A stretch of DNA of 33,281 bases from WQUF01 sp031549885. GTDB lineage: Bacteria > Bacillota > Clostridia > Clostridiales > Clostridiaceae. The stretch's first letter is position 1. The number at the start of each line of letters is the position of its first letter. A program made the translations under genes and the position numbers. Location: the NCBI GenBank assembly GCA_031549885.1, contig JAVBPD010000047.1, positions 1 to 33,281 on the forward strand. The letters are read 5' to 3'. A model generated the notes under the pieces. It did no database searches. It was not told where the DNA came from and saw only the letters and a program-made list of their open reading frames with translations. Shown piece after piece: positions 1-6,571 of this stretch.

Positions 1-27
1 TACTATCTGTCACTTTCTTCATGAATC

Positions 28-462
28 GTGCGATATAGTTCTAATAACTCAAGTTCAAATACAACATGTAACGGCGGAAATAGTTCAAATAACTCAAGTT
101 CAAATACAACATATAACGGCGGAAATAGTTCAAATAACTCAAGCTCAAATACAACATGTAACGGCGGAAATAGTTCAAATAACTCAAGCTCAAATACAAC
201 ATGTAATGGCGGAAATAGCTCAAATAACGCAAGTTCAAATACAACATGTAATGGTGGAAATAGTTCAAATAACTCAAATTCAAATACAACGTATAATGGT
301 GGAAATAGTTTAAATAGTACGAAATCAAATAGCACAAGATCAAATAGTACAAGCTCAAATAAAACAAGTTATGTGATTGTAGATAAAAACACAAATACTA
401 CATATTATCTTCCAACTACTGGGGAAGAAATAGATTCAATGTTTAATTTTTTAATAAAATAA
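28..462 (+). CDS. Asn/Ser-rich repeat protein, C-terminal part, probably broken at its 5' end
   Basis: The reading frame is six copies of a 15-residue unit (NSSNNSSSNTTCNGG with C/Y exchange), then four 5-residue units of the type KSNST/RSNST, then a unique tail. The tail holds LPTTGEE, which matches the LPXTG sortase motif. Only about ten residues follow it, so the membrane helix and basic tail of a working sorting signal are missing. An in-frame TGA at 22-24 closes the frame upstream, and the only start inside the window is GTG at 28 with no ribosome binding site. I read this as the end of a larger low-complexity surface protein that has been frameshifted or truncated, or whose real start lies in another frame before the window. 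Composition suggests an extracytoplasmic location. Function unknown. Confidence 0.45.
   Translation: MRYSSNNSSSNTTCNGGNSSNNSSSNTTYNGGNSSNNSSSNTTCNGGNSSNNSSSNTTCNGGNSSNNASSNTTCNGGNSSNNSNSNTTYNGGNSLNSTKSNSTRSNSTSSNKTSYVIVDKNTNTTYYLPTTGEEIDSMFNFLIK
34..303 (+). repeat. 45-bp tandem repeat, six copies
   Basis: Six head-to-tail 45-bp units start at 34, 79, 124, 169, 214 and 259. They differ by scattered substitutions, such as GTA/ATA in the codon pair encoding C or Y and GGC/GGT near the unit end, with no length change. Since 45 is divisible by three, copy-number change keeps the frame. A second set of 15-bp units (307-321, 322-336, 337-351, 352-366) follows. Confidence 0.92.
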
Positions 463-473
463 ATTAAAAAAAG

Positions 474-507
474 GCTGCTTTAGATTAAAAATAAATTCTA
501 AAGCAGC
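474..507. terminator. Bidirectional terminator between convergent genes
   Basis: The arms GCTGCTTTAGA (474-484) and TCTAAAGCAGC (497-507) form a perfect 11-bp stem with a 12-nt loop. An A-run at 464-472 becomes a U-run for minus-strand transcripts, so it should stop the acetyltransferase operon well. The plus-strand side has only a weak T-rich tail. Confidence 0.8.
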
Positions 508-518
508 TATTTCTATAA

Positions 519-1742
519 TTAAAATATTTCAGTAATTAAAATTGGTTTTTTATAAAAAACTTGACTTAGTTTCTCAAAATCACAACGGATATTTACACTA
601 TCCATAAACAAAATGTCATTAATATGATGAGTACCTAAAATAAACCGGCTAAAATCATTTATGCTAAGCTCAATATCCCACTCATAATCACCAGTTAAAA
701 CAGAAATGGCTTTTTTATCTTTAAATGTAACATTAAAAATCTTATTATTTTCAAGAATCACATCATCATTTACTTTAATTATTATGGAGCCTGTTCCGCA
801 ATATTGTGCCATTTCTAAAACTTTTTGCACATTTATTACTCGAACCATACCATTAAAATGAAGATTGCGTTCTAAAGGATATAATGCAATATCATTTAAC
901 ATATCAGGAATATTTATATTTTCTGGAGCTTTAAAATACAATTTACTATAATAAGTGGAAAAAGACGCACAAAAATCCAACAAACCTAAAAGCCCTTCCT
1001 GGTCAGAAAAATAAAAATGAGAACATTCCATATTAAAACTTGATCCAGAAGCTTTCTTTTCAAAAAGCATTACAGCTTTAGGTTCGCCATAGATATTTTT
1101 ATATAAATAAACATATTTCTTTTGTTTAGCAGAATTAACATCAAAAAGCCAGTTAAAATCTATATCCTTTCGAAAACTTGATAAATTATAACCTAAAGAG
1201 AAATCTTCATAAACTTTTTTAACATCATTAAGACCTTTGCCATTTTCTAAAATTTCAATAGTGCCTTTAGCTTTTAATTTTTTTATAGAACGCAAATCTA
1301 TCGAATAAACAATTATGTTTGATCCTATATCATAACCAAATTTTTGGTAAAAACATCTTGAAAATGGAAATAAAGACGAGAAAATAAATCCTGACTTATA
1401 GCTGTCATTTAAATATTTATTCATACAACTTCCAACAGCGCCCATACCTCTATATTGTGGAAGAGTAGAAACAGCTCCAACACCCCCCATTGAGCAAATG
1501 TTTCCATCAAAATAAACTTCATATGGAGTAACCATGATAGAGCCAAGCATTGTACTATCATCATCTAAAAAGGAGGCCCAATGTTCCATACAATATAAAT
1601 CAAATCTAGTCTTTGGATTTTTAGTTAAATACTCTTCAATTGGATCCTCTATATCTAAATTGTGTATTTCAAGTTCAAAGGAAATGTTTGCGATCTCAAA
1701 AGCTCTTCTAAGCTCACCGTTTTTAATCTTTCTTGTTATCAA
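519..1742 (-). CDS. Eis-like GNAT N-acetyltransferase
   Basis: About 407 residues, the normal size for the Eis family of large GNAT acetyltransferases, which move acetyl from acetyl-CoA to amines such as aminoglycosides or lysines; the substrate here cannot be read. The N-terminal GNAT core shows the acetyl-CoA loop VSTLPQYRGMG (about residues 91-101), preceded by the strand GGVGAVST. A second GNAT-like half and a C-terminal SCP2-like region follow, ending in Phe. Eis enzymes use the C-terminal carboxylate in catalysis. The ribosome binding site GGAGG (1757-1753) lies just after the stop of the epimerase gene and is 10 nt from TTG at 1742, so I prefer that start to the in-frame TTG at 1760, which would place the binding site inside the gene. 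The two genes are probably translationally coupled. Confidence 0.75.
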   Translation of the reverse strand: MITRKIKNGELRRAFEIANISFELEIHNLDIEDPIEEYLTKNPKTRFDLYCMEHWASFLDDDSTMLGSIMVTPYEVYFDGNICSMGGVGAVSTLPQYRGMGAVGSCMNKYLNDSYKSGFIFSSLFPFSRCFYQKFGYDIGSNIIVYSIDLRSIKKLKAKGTIEILENGKGLNDVKKVYEDFSLGYNLSSFRKDIDFNWLFDVNSAKQKKYVYLYKNIYGEPKAVMLFEKKASGSSFNMECSHFYFSDQEGLLGLLDFCASFSTYYSKLYFKAPENINIPDMLNDIALYPLERNLHFNGMVRVINVQKVLEMAQYCGTGSIIIKVNDDVILENNKIFNVTFKDKKAISVLTGDYEWDIELSINDFSRFILGTHHINDILFMDSVNIRCDFEKLSQVFYKKPILITEIF

Positions 1743-1763
1743 ATTATTACTTACCTCCAAAAC

Positions 1764-2720
1764 TTATAATTTAAAAGCATAATTATACAAATCTTGCAGA
1801 CCTTCTTTTAAAGAAATCTTTGGCTGCCAGTTTAACGTGGATTTTACTTTTGAAATATCAAGGACAGATCTTTTAACATCTCCAATTCGTGGACCTGTAA
1901 TATTTATCTTTAAATCGCTATGAAATACTTCTTTAATATTATTATAAATATCTAAAATTGGAATTTCATTTCCACTTGAAATGTTAAAAACATCATTAGT
2001 AGGATTTTTACTCACAATCATGTTAATATCAGCTACATCTTTCACATTTATATAATCTCTAGTGCATCCTTTTTTCATATCATCATAAGTCATTAAAGTT
2101 GATTCTATGCCATCTAATATATTATTAACAAAAATAGGAATAACACCACATTCGCCAGCAGCAACTTGCCTTGGACCATAAACATTTCCATATCTTAATA
2201 TGGTGTATTTAAAATCATATATTTCTGAATAGATTTTAATATAATTTTCTCCTGAAAATTTTGTTATAGCATAAGGAGACTTTAACTGAGGAAAGTCTGT
2301 TTCTTTAGATTTTTCATTACCTATGATTTCCTTTGATAAGGCTCCACCAGATGAAATGTATATGAAATTCTCTATTTTATAAATTTTGACCAAGCTTAAA
2401 ATATTTAAAAGACTTTGAAGGTTTAATGAAAGATCATAAACTGGATCTTCAATAGAATATGGAACAGATTTTTGTGCAGCATGGTGATTTATAATAGAAG
2501 GTTTGTGAGTTTTAAATATATTTTCTAAAGAGTTTGAATCTCTAATATCAACATTATAAAAAAACACTTTTTTATTATCTATTAGATTCTTTATATTTTC
2601 CAAATAACCAGAGGATAGGTTATCTACAACAACAACTGTATATCCTTCATTAAAATAGCTTTGGACTAAATGAGAACCTATGAAACCAGCTCCTCCAGTT
2701 ATTAATACAGTTTTATCCAT
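1764..2720 (-). CDS. NAD-dependent epimerase/dehydratase (GalE-like extended SDR)
   Basis: An extended short-chain dehydrogenase of about 318 residues that likely acts on a nucleotide sugar. The N-terminal Rossmann motif TGGAGFIG binds NAD. The active site shows ISSGG (Ser near residue 124) and SPYAITK (Tyr 150, Lys 154), followed by LRYGNVYGPRQ, typical of the UDP-glucose 4-epimerase group. The usual Ser-Thr-Ala stretch before the Tyr is replaced by ISSGGAL, so substrate specificity is open. ATG at 2720 is chosen over ATG at 2726 because GGAGG (2732-2728) lies 7 nt before the former and only 1 nt before the latter. First gene of a two-gene operon with the acetyltransferase. It could feed sugar to the polysaccharide locus about 12 kb away, but nothing links them directly. 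Confidence 0.82.
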   Translation of the reverse strand: MDKTVLITGGAGFIGSHLVQSYFNEGYTVVVVDNLSSGYLENIKNLIDNKKVFFYNVDIRDSNSLENIFKTHKPSIINHHAAQKSVPYSIEDPVYDLSLNLQSLLNILSLVKIYKIENFIYISSGGALSKEIIGNEKSKETDFPQLKSPYAITKFSGENYIKIYSEIYDFKYTILRYGNVYGPRQVAAGECGVIPIFVNNILDGIESTLMTYDDMKKGCTRDYINVKDVADINMIVSKNPTNDVFNISSGNEIPILDIYNNIKEVFHSDLKINITGPRIGDVKRSVLDISKVKSTLNWQPKISLKEGLQDLYNYAFKL

Positions 2721-2778
2721 AAACATTCCTCCTTTTTTATTTTAGTGTACAATAATACAAATTATAAATCAAGTGACG

Positions 2779-2809
2779 GTTATAGGCTTAAACCTAAGGG
2801 TAGGGTTAA
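2779..2809 (-). promoter_or_regulatory. Possible MerR-type promoter/operator for the epimerase operon
   Basis: Read on the minus strand, TTAACC (2809-2804) and TATAAC (2784-2779) are separated by 19 bp, the over-long spacing typical of MerR-family promoters. The spacer contains most of the near-palindrome TAGGTTTAAGCCTA (2796-2783). No MerR gene is in the window, so this rests on pattern alone. Confidence 0.3.
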
Positions 2810-2821
2810 TTACTATAAATG

Positions 2822-2850
2822 TTGACAGAGTATAAATAGGGTACTATACT
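2822..2850 (+). promoter_or_regulatory. Sigma-A promoter of the 69-residue membrane protein gene
   Basis: TTGACA (2822-2827), a 17-bp spacer and TATACT (2845-2850): a near-consensus promoter. It lies 33 bp before ATG 2883 and just downstream of the near-palindrome at 2783-2796. Confidence 0.8.
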
Positions 2851-2882
2851 TCAAATATAAAATATTTGTGGAGGATTTATAA

Positions 2883-3092
2883 ATGATAAGCATTATGTTT
2901 TTTGCACTTAGTGGATTAACTCTAATTTTACTTATTATCGCAAGAATTACAAAAAAACCAGATTTTATGAAATTTATGATTAGGAGAAAAAATGATGAAA
3001 TGGATGATGAATATTTAAAAAGAGCAACTCTTTCCTCAATTGTTTGGACTGTTGTATTTTTTATTAGCGCTATTGTTTGTTATAAAATTTAA
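2883..3092 (+). CDS. Small two-helix membrane protein, unknown function
   Basis: 69 residues: a hydrophobic helix at about 2-20, a basic and acidic linker (ARITKKPDFMKFMIRRKNDE) and a second helix at about 49-66. This fits two membrane spans joined by a charged loop of about 28 residues. The start has GGAGG 7 nt upstream and a near-consensus promoter, and a hairpin terminator follows. It is therefore an independent, expressed single-gene unit. I do not recognise the family. The compact promoter-gene-terminator unit and the possible operator upstream suggest a regulated envelope protein. Confidence 0.75.
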   Translation: MISIMFFALSGLTLILLIIARITKKPDFMKFMIRRKNDEMDDEYLKRATLSSIVWTVVFFISAIVCYKI

Positions 3093-3102
3093 TTATTATT
3101 TA

Positions 3103-3130
3103 AAAAGGAGCTACTACTATAGCCCCTTTT
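3103..3130. terminator. Terminator between convergent genes
   Basis: AAAAGGAGCTA (3103-3113) pairs with TAGCCCCTTTT (3120-3130) with one mismatch across a 6-nt loop. T-rich sequence follows on the plus side and A/T-rich sequence on the other. It serves the 69-residue gene and probably also the secreted protein gene on the minus strand. Confidence 0.75.
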
Positions 3131-3145
3131 AATAAAATTTTTGAT

Positions 3146-4057
3146 TTAAGATACAATAATCCACCTTCCATTTTTATTTTCTAAATTAAAAGATAAATCA
3201 TATCCATAAAGAGATACTTTAGCCGAAGCAGTTTGGTTCTCATTTTCTATCTCATATGTAATTTCAGAGTCAAATATAGAAAAAGGATTGCTTTTAATTT
3301 TTAATATTAATTCTTTATTTAATGAAATATTTTCGCTTGTATTTAATTCTTTTAATCTTTCGGTGATTTCATAAGATAAGCCATTATCAATGGATTTTAA
3401 CGATATGAACTGATGAATAATATCAGGAATATTAGATGGATATTCTCCAACATCTGCATATGTTTCAATTAACTTAAAAGATTCACTTTGATTATCCCAG
3501 GTGAATTTATTAATAACTTGAAAATACATTACTTCCATTCCAAAGCGCTCGCTGATAAATCCATCATAAATTTCATTATTTTTTGAAGAGATTAAATAAT
3601 CATAACCTGGCCCATTTTCAGGAAAACTAGACTTTATAATATTTAAATTATTGTCTTTAAGTTTTATGAGCAAAAACCCCTCCATATTAACATCATTAGA
3701 GAAACCTACATTTATATATGAACTTTTACAATCTTTCATTTTAACAAGCTTCGCTTTATGGGTTAAATAAGCTTTGGTATTAATGCTTTCTCCAATGATT
3801 GAAATGACTCCATCATTATTTCTAAGAGCATAAATTTGGTGATTATTAACACAGCATAGAATTTCAAGATAACCATCATTATCTAAATCAACTTCATCTG
3901 TCAATAAGAAAACATTTCCATTTGCTAAATTAAGTTCAGAATTCATAAAAGAAATATATTTATCAGACTTTATGCCTTCTATATTAAAAGGCAATATGTT
4001 TGATAATAAAAACATGCAGCTAATTAAGGCTAAACAAAGAAGGTTAAGTGATGACAT
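3146..4057 (-). CDS. Secreted or anchored protein with one FG-GAP/EF-type calcium loop
   Basis: 303 residues. Residues 1-25 are hydrophobic (LNLLCLALISCMFLLSNILPF) and look like a signal peptide or anchor, so the protein is probably outside the membrane. DEVDLDNDGYLEILC at about 53-67 is a DxDxDG calcium-binding loop of the kind found in FG-GAP/VCBS repeats, which typically follow the statement 'a value known for a body with state'; here it occurs once. The remainder is beta-rich with no recognised catalytic motif. ATG 4057 has GGAGG 9 nt upstream. Resembles clostridial lipoprotein-like hypotheticals in layout, but no lipobox Cys is convincing (SCM at 13-15 is weak). Function not assigned. 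Confidence 0.7.
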   Translation of the reverse strand: MSSLNLLCLALISCMFLLSNILPFNIEGIKSDKYISFMNSELNLANGNVFLLTDEVDLDNDGYLEILCCVNNHQIYALRNNDGVISIIGESINTKAYLTHKAKLVKMKDCKSSYINVGFSNDVNMEGFLLIKLKDNNLNIIKSSFPENGPGYDYLISSKNNEIYDGFISERFGMEVMYFQVINKFTWDNQSESFKLIETYADVGEYPSNIPDIIHQFISLKSIDNGLSYEITERLKELNTSENISLNKELILKIKSNPFSIFDSEITYEIENENQTASAKVSLYGYDLSFNLENKNGRWIIVS

Positions 4058-4235
4058 AAAATTTTGCCTCCTTTTTATAAATATTCAAGATATGTGTATA
4101 TTTATTATAGCATTATTTTTAGGTGATAGGTGTCATTATGATGAAAATAGATATAAAGATGTGTAAAATTATTATATTGTTAGATATAATTTTAAAAATC
4201 AAATTCATAAATTAGAAAATAGTTATTACAACTTA

Positions 4236-4859
4236 TTAACTACTGGAAATAATCTTCCACTTATCTATACCACTATTAGTCAGATAAGGAAATATCATAT
4301 CTTCAAGTGCTTCTGATAGATTCATTTTAGGTAAAGCATCATCATAATATGGTGAGGCATTTTGCGTCCATGCTGTTGAAACTATAATAATTGTATATGC
4401 AAGTGATTTATATTGCTTATTTGTTATATCAGAGCGCATCTGTCCAACCTTTTTTAGTTGGAAAAATGTTTTGATATAGTAATCAAACAGCTTTTTGCGG
4501 AACTTCTCACTATTTTGTGCCATTAGTTTGGAATCCTTGCATAATTCATGTACATATCGATAATAAAAGGGATAGTTATCCCGATATTTCTGCGCAGTTA
4601 AAAATGAACGATACAGGATCAATAGTGGAGCATCTTCGCTAGAATGTAAAAAAAAGTCATCAGAAAAAGTTGTATGCAAATCTAACTGGATTGCTTCAAT
4701 TAAATTTCTCTTTTGTGGAAAATGATGGGTCAGATTTCCAATAGTGGTGCCAGCAGCATCTGCAATATCACGTAGGGAAACTTGAGTATATCCTTTTTCA
4801 TTAAAAAGTCGTTTTGCATGTTCACAAATTAGCTGTTTAGTATTTGAAGTTTTGTTCAT
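4236..4859 (-). CDS. TetR-family transcriptional repressor
   Basis: 207 residues. The N-terminal helix-turn-helix is typical of TetR: CEHAKRLFNEKGYTQVSLRDI, then ADAAGTTIGNLTHHFPQKR, with GTTIGNLTHHF as the recognition helix. The rest is the helical ligand-binding and dimer domain. It is divergent from the hydrolase gene. The 103-bp gap holds overlapping promoters and two matching operators, so it very likely represses itself and the hydrolase operon. Its arginine codons are mostly CGN, unlike the AGA/AGG-rich neighbours outside 4236-7969, which suggests transfer. The inducer is unknown, perhaps a substrate of the hydrolase. Confidence 0.9.
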   Translation of the reverse strand: MNKTSNTKQLICEHAKRLFNEKGYTQVSLRDIADAAGTTIGNLTHHFPQKRNLIEAIQLDLHTTFSDDFFLHSSEDAPLLILYRSFLTAQKYRDNYPFYYRYVHELCKDSKLMAQNSEKFRKKLFDYYIKTFFQLKKVGQMRSDITNKQYKSLAYTIIIVSTAWTQNASPYYDDALPKMNLSEALEDMIFPYLTNSGIDKWKIISSS

Positions 4860-4889
4860 AATTTTTCTCCTGTTTTTTAAAATTTTCTA

Positions 4890-4944
4890 TTGACAAATTA
4901 TACAGTACAATGTACTATAAAGTCAATAACCGTACAATGTACTG
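4890..4944. promoter_or_regulatory. Overlapping divergent promoters with two TetR operators
   Basis: Plus strand: TTGACA (4890-4895), 17 bp, TACTAT (4913-4918), for the hydrolase. Minus strand: TTGACT (4926-4921), 18 bp, TATAAT (4902-4897), for tetR. Operator 1 AGTACAATGTACT (4904-4916) is a perfect 6+1+6 palindrome inside both spacers. Operator 2, core GTACAATGTAC (4932-4942), is centred 27 bp away, close to two helix turns plus. One repressor bound at operator 1 would block both promoters. Confidence 0.85.
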
Positions 4945-4962
4945 GAAAGGAGAATATTTGAA

Positions 4963-6084
4963 ATGAATGAAAAAAGGAAGCGCCCACCTGCACAAAGCAT
5001 TGGAAGAATGATTGGACATGGAATGTGTGTAGAGGATTATATTAAACTGACGAATGCTACAGAATGCAATGTTTTAACTTTTGAAAAAGTTGAAGATGGT
5101 GCAGATTTTGTTGATACAGCAAAGAGGCTAGGTGAAGAAGCATTCACATATGCTAAGGAGCAGGAAGAGCTAGGTAACAAGGAAACTGCAAGTGAGTTTT
5201 ATCTAAATGCGTCTGCTTGTTATCGTTTATCAGATTATGGTCTCAGGGAATTGAATGAAGAGAAAAAAAGTATTTATGAAATGGTGCCGTTAGCCTTTAA
5301 AAAAGGAAAGGAATTATGCGCAACAGAGAATTTTGAAGCAGTTGAAATACCGTTTGAGGGCAAATCATTACCAGCTTTTTTTGTAATTCCATATAACTGT
5401 CCTACAGACTCACCAGTGATAATTATGATTCCTGGCGCAACTGGATTCAAAGAAGAAAGCTATCCAAATGCAAAAAAATTCTTGGATAGGGGATATCCCT
5501 TTATTGTTTTAGATGGTCCAGGACAAGGAGAATGTGCATTTTTTAGAGAGATTTATTACACAGTTGATAATTATGAAAAAGCATGTAAAGCGGTCATTGA
5601 CTTCGTGAAAGCAGATCCAAGAGTTGGTAACAAAGTCGTTTTATACGGAAATAGTTATGGTGGTTATTTGGCTGCAAGATGTGCTTGTTTTCTTAATGAT
5701 GATATTTGTGGTTTAATTGTTAGAGGTGGCTGCTCACAAACTGATCAGCTTACTAATCATACAGTTGCTGGAATTCCACATTTTTATTTAGAAGGTTTCA
5801 AAATGAAGTTCAATGAATATGATGATGAAAAAGCGTTAGCAATTTCTCATAAAATGAATATTGAGCCATACTTATCTAATATTACTGCTCCCACTTTAAT
5901 TATTCATTCCAGCATTGACCATATTGTAGGAACAGAAGGCGCACATACTATTTATGATATGATTTCTAGTACTGATAAGGAATACAAGGAATATGAAAGT
6001 AGTGTACATTGTGCAGATGATCAGGATTTAAAAGTAAGCTGTTATGCTGCTGACTGGATGATTAAAAAGTTAAAAAATAACTAG
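4963..6084 (+). CDS. Alpha/beta hydrolase with helical N-terminal domain (FrsA/DHPON-hydrolase-like)
   Basis: 373 residues. An N-terminal helical segment (about 1-125) precedes an alpha/beta-hydrolase core. The oxyanion region is PGATG (157-161). The nucleophile is Ser231 in GNSYGG, the acid Asp319 in HSSIDHIVG and the base His349 in SSVHCADD. The long helical N-terminus and these motifs resemble the esterase FrsA and the 2,6-dihydroxypseudooxynicotine hydrolase group, which cleave esters or C-C bonds. The exact substrate cannot be read. ATG 4963 has AGGAG 10 nt upstream. It is followed after 36 bp by the CMD-like gene, almost certainly co-transcribed, and controlled by the divergent TetR. 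Confidence 0.85.
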   Translation: MNEKRKRPPAQSIGRMIGHGMCVEDYIKLTNATECNVLTFEKVEDGADFVDTAKRLGEEAFTYAKEQEELGNKETASEFYLNASACYRLSDYGLRELNEEKKSIYEMVPLAFKKGKELCATENFEAVEIPFEGKSLPAFFVIPYNCPTDSPVIIMIPGATGFKEESYPNAKKFLDRGYPFIVLDGPGQGECAFFREIYYTVDNYEKACKAVIDFVKADPRVGNKVVLYGNSYGGYLAARCACFLNDDICGLIVRGGCSQTDQLTNHTVAGIPHFYLEGFKMKFNEYDDEKALAISHKMNIEPYLSNITAPTLIIHSSIDHIVGTEGAHTIYDMISSTDKEYKEYESSVHCADDQDLKVSCYAADWMIKKLKNN

Positions 6085-6120
6085 ATAGTAAGCAGTATTT
6101 CGGAAGGGAGTTAAATACCT

Positions 6121-6414
6121 ATGAATATGCAAGATTTTGTCTCCAATACTGGAAATGTTGGAGAAGCCTTTCTCAATGTGTATGACACAACAGAATTATC
6201 CAGCGCACTGGATAAAAAAGCTTTTCAGCTTGTTTATATAGCATATTTAGTGGCTATTAAAGAGTATGAAGGTATTGAGGTCCATGTGAAAATTATTAAA
6301 GAACTTGGAGCTACGCGATCTGAAGTGGAAAGTGCTATTTTGTGTGGTCTTCTTCCAATTGGTGTTTCAGTAATGCAAGCATATCATATTGCTATGAAAG
6401 CTTATGACAATTAA
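6121..6414 (+). CDS. Carboxymuconolactone-decarboxylase/AhpD-fold protein lacking the CxxC
   Basis: 97 residues, the normal length for a single-domain CMD protein. The core matches the family pattern: AYLVAIKEYEGIEVHVKIIKEL followed by GATRSEVESAI. Active AhpD-type members have CxxC in that helix; here it reads KEYEG, so thiol peroxidase chemistry is not expected. The ring-lactone branch of the family also works without the Cys pair, leaving a non-redox role with the hydrolase as the simplest idea. GGGAG lies about 10 nt before ATG 6121; ATG 6127 is an alternative. Second gene of the TetR-controlled operon. Confidence 0.8.
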   Translation: MNMQDFVSNTGNVGEAFLNVYDTTELSSALDKKAFQLVYIAYLVAIKEYEGIEVHVKIIKELGATRSEVESAILCGLLPIGVSVMQAYHIAMKAYDN

Positions 6415-6432
6415 ATAGAATTTGAATTATTT

Positions 6433-6463
6433 AAGCAGGCGGGGAGCATTCCTTTGCCTGTTT
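6433..6463 (+). terminator. Terminator of the hydrolase operon
   Basis: AAGCAGGC (6433-6440) pairs with GCCTGTTT (6456-6463) with one G-U pair, with inner GGGA/TTCC pairing, followed by TATTTTACTTTTT. Confidence 0.78.
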
Positions 6464-6489
6464 ATTTTACTTTTTATAAGGATGTAAGC

Positions 6490-6511
6490 TTGATTTTTTA
6501 ATAAAAATCAA
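6490..6511. repeat. Perfect 9-bp inverted repeat, function unclear
   Basis: TTGATTTTT (6490-6498) and AAAAATCAA (6503-6511) flank a 4-nt loop. It could be a second terminator or part of the control region of the ATPase gene. Confidence 0.5.
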
Positions 6512-6516
6512 ATATA

Positions 6517-6546
6517 TTTACTTCAAAGTAAATTACTTTAAAGTAA
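6517..6546. promoter_or_regulatory. Two tandem palindromes before the ATPase gene, probable operator
   Basis: TTTACTTCAAAGTAAA (6517-6532) and TTACTTTAAAGTAA (6533-6546) are palindromes with centres 15 bp apart; the second is perfect, the first has one mismatched centre pair. They end 25 bp before the preferred start at 6572. Such spaced dyads look like a dimer-binding site rather than a terminator. Confidence 0.5.
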
Positions 6547-6571
6547 ATTATAGATGTTTGGAAGTGAAAAT

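Noticed and set aside
3..394. Long minus-strand frames across the 45-bp repeat
   Set aside because: They mirror the repeat of length divisible by three; composition is implausible and no binding site exists.
6517..6546. CRISPR or inverted-repeat transposon end
   Set aside because: Only two short dyads, no spacers, no transposase or target duplication.
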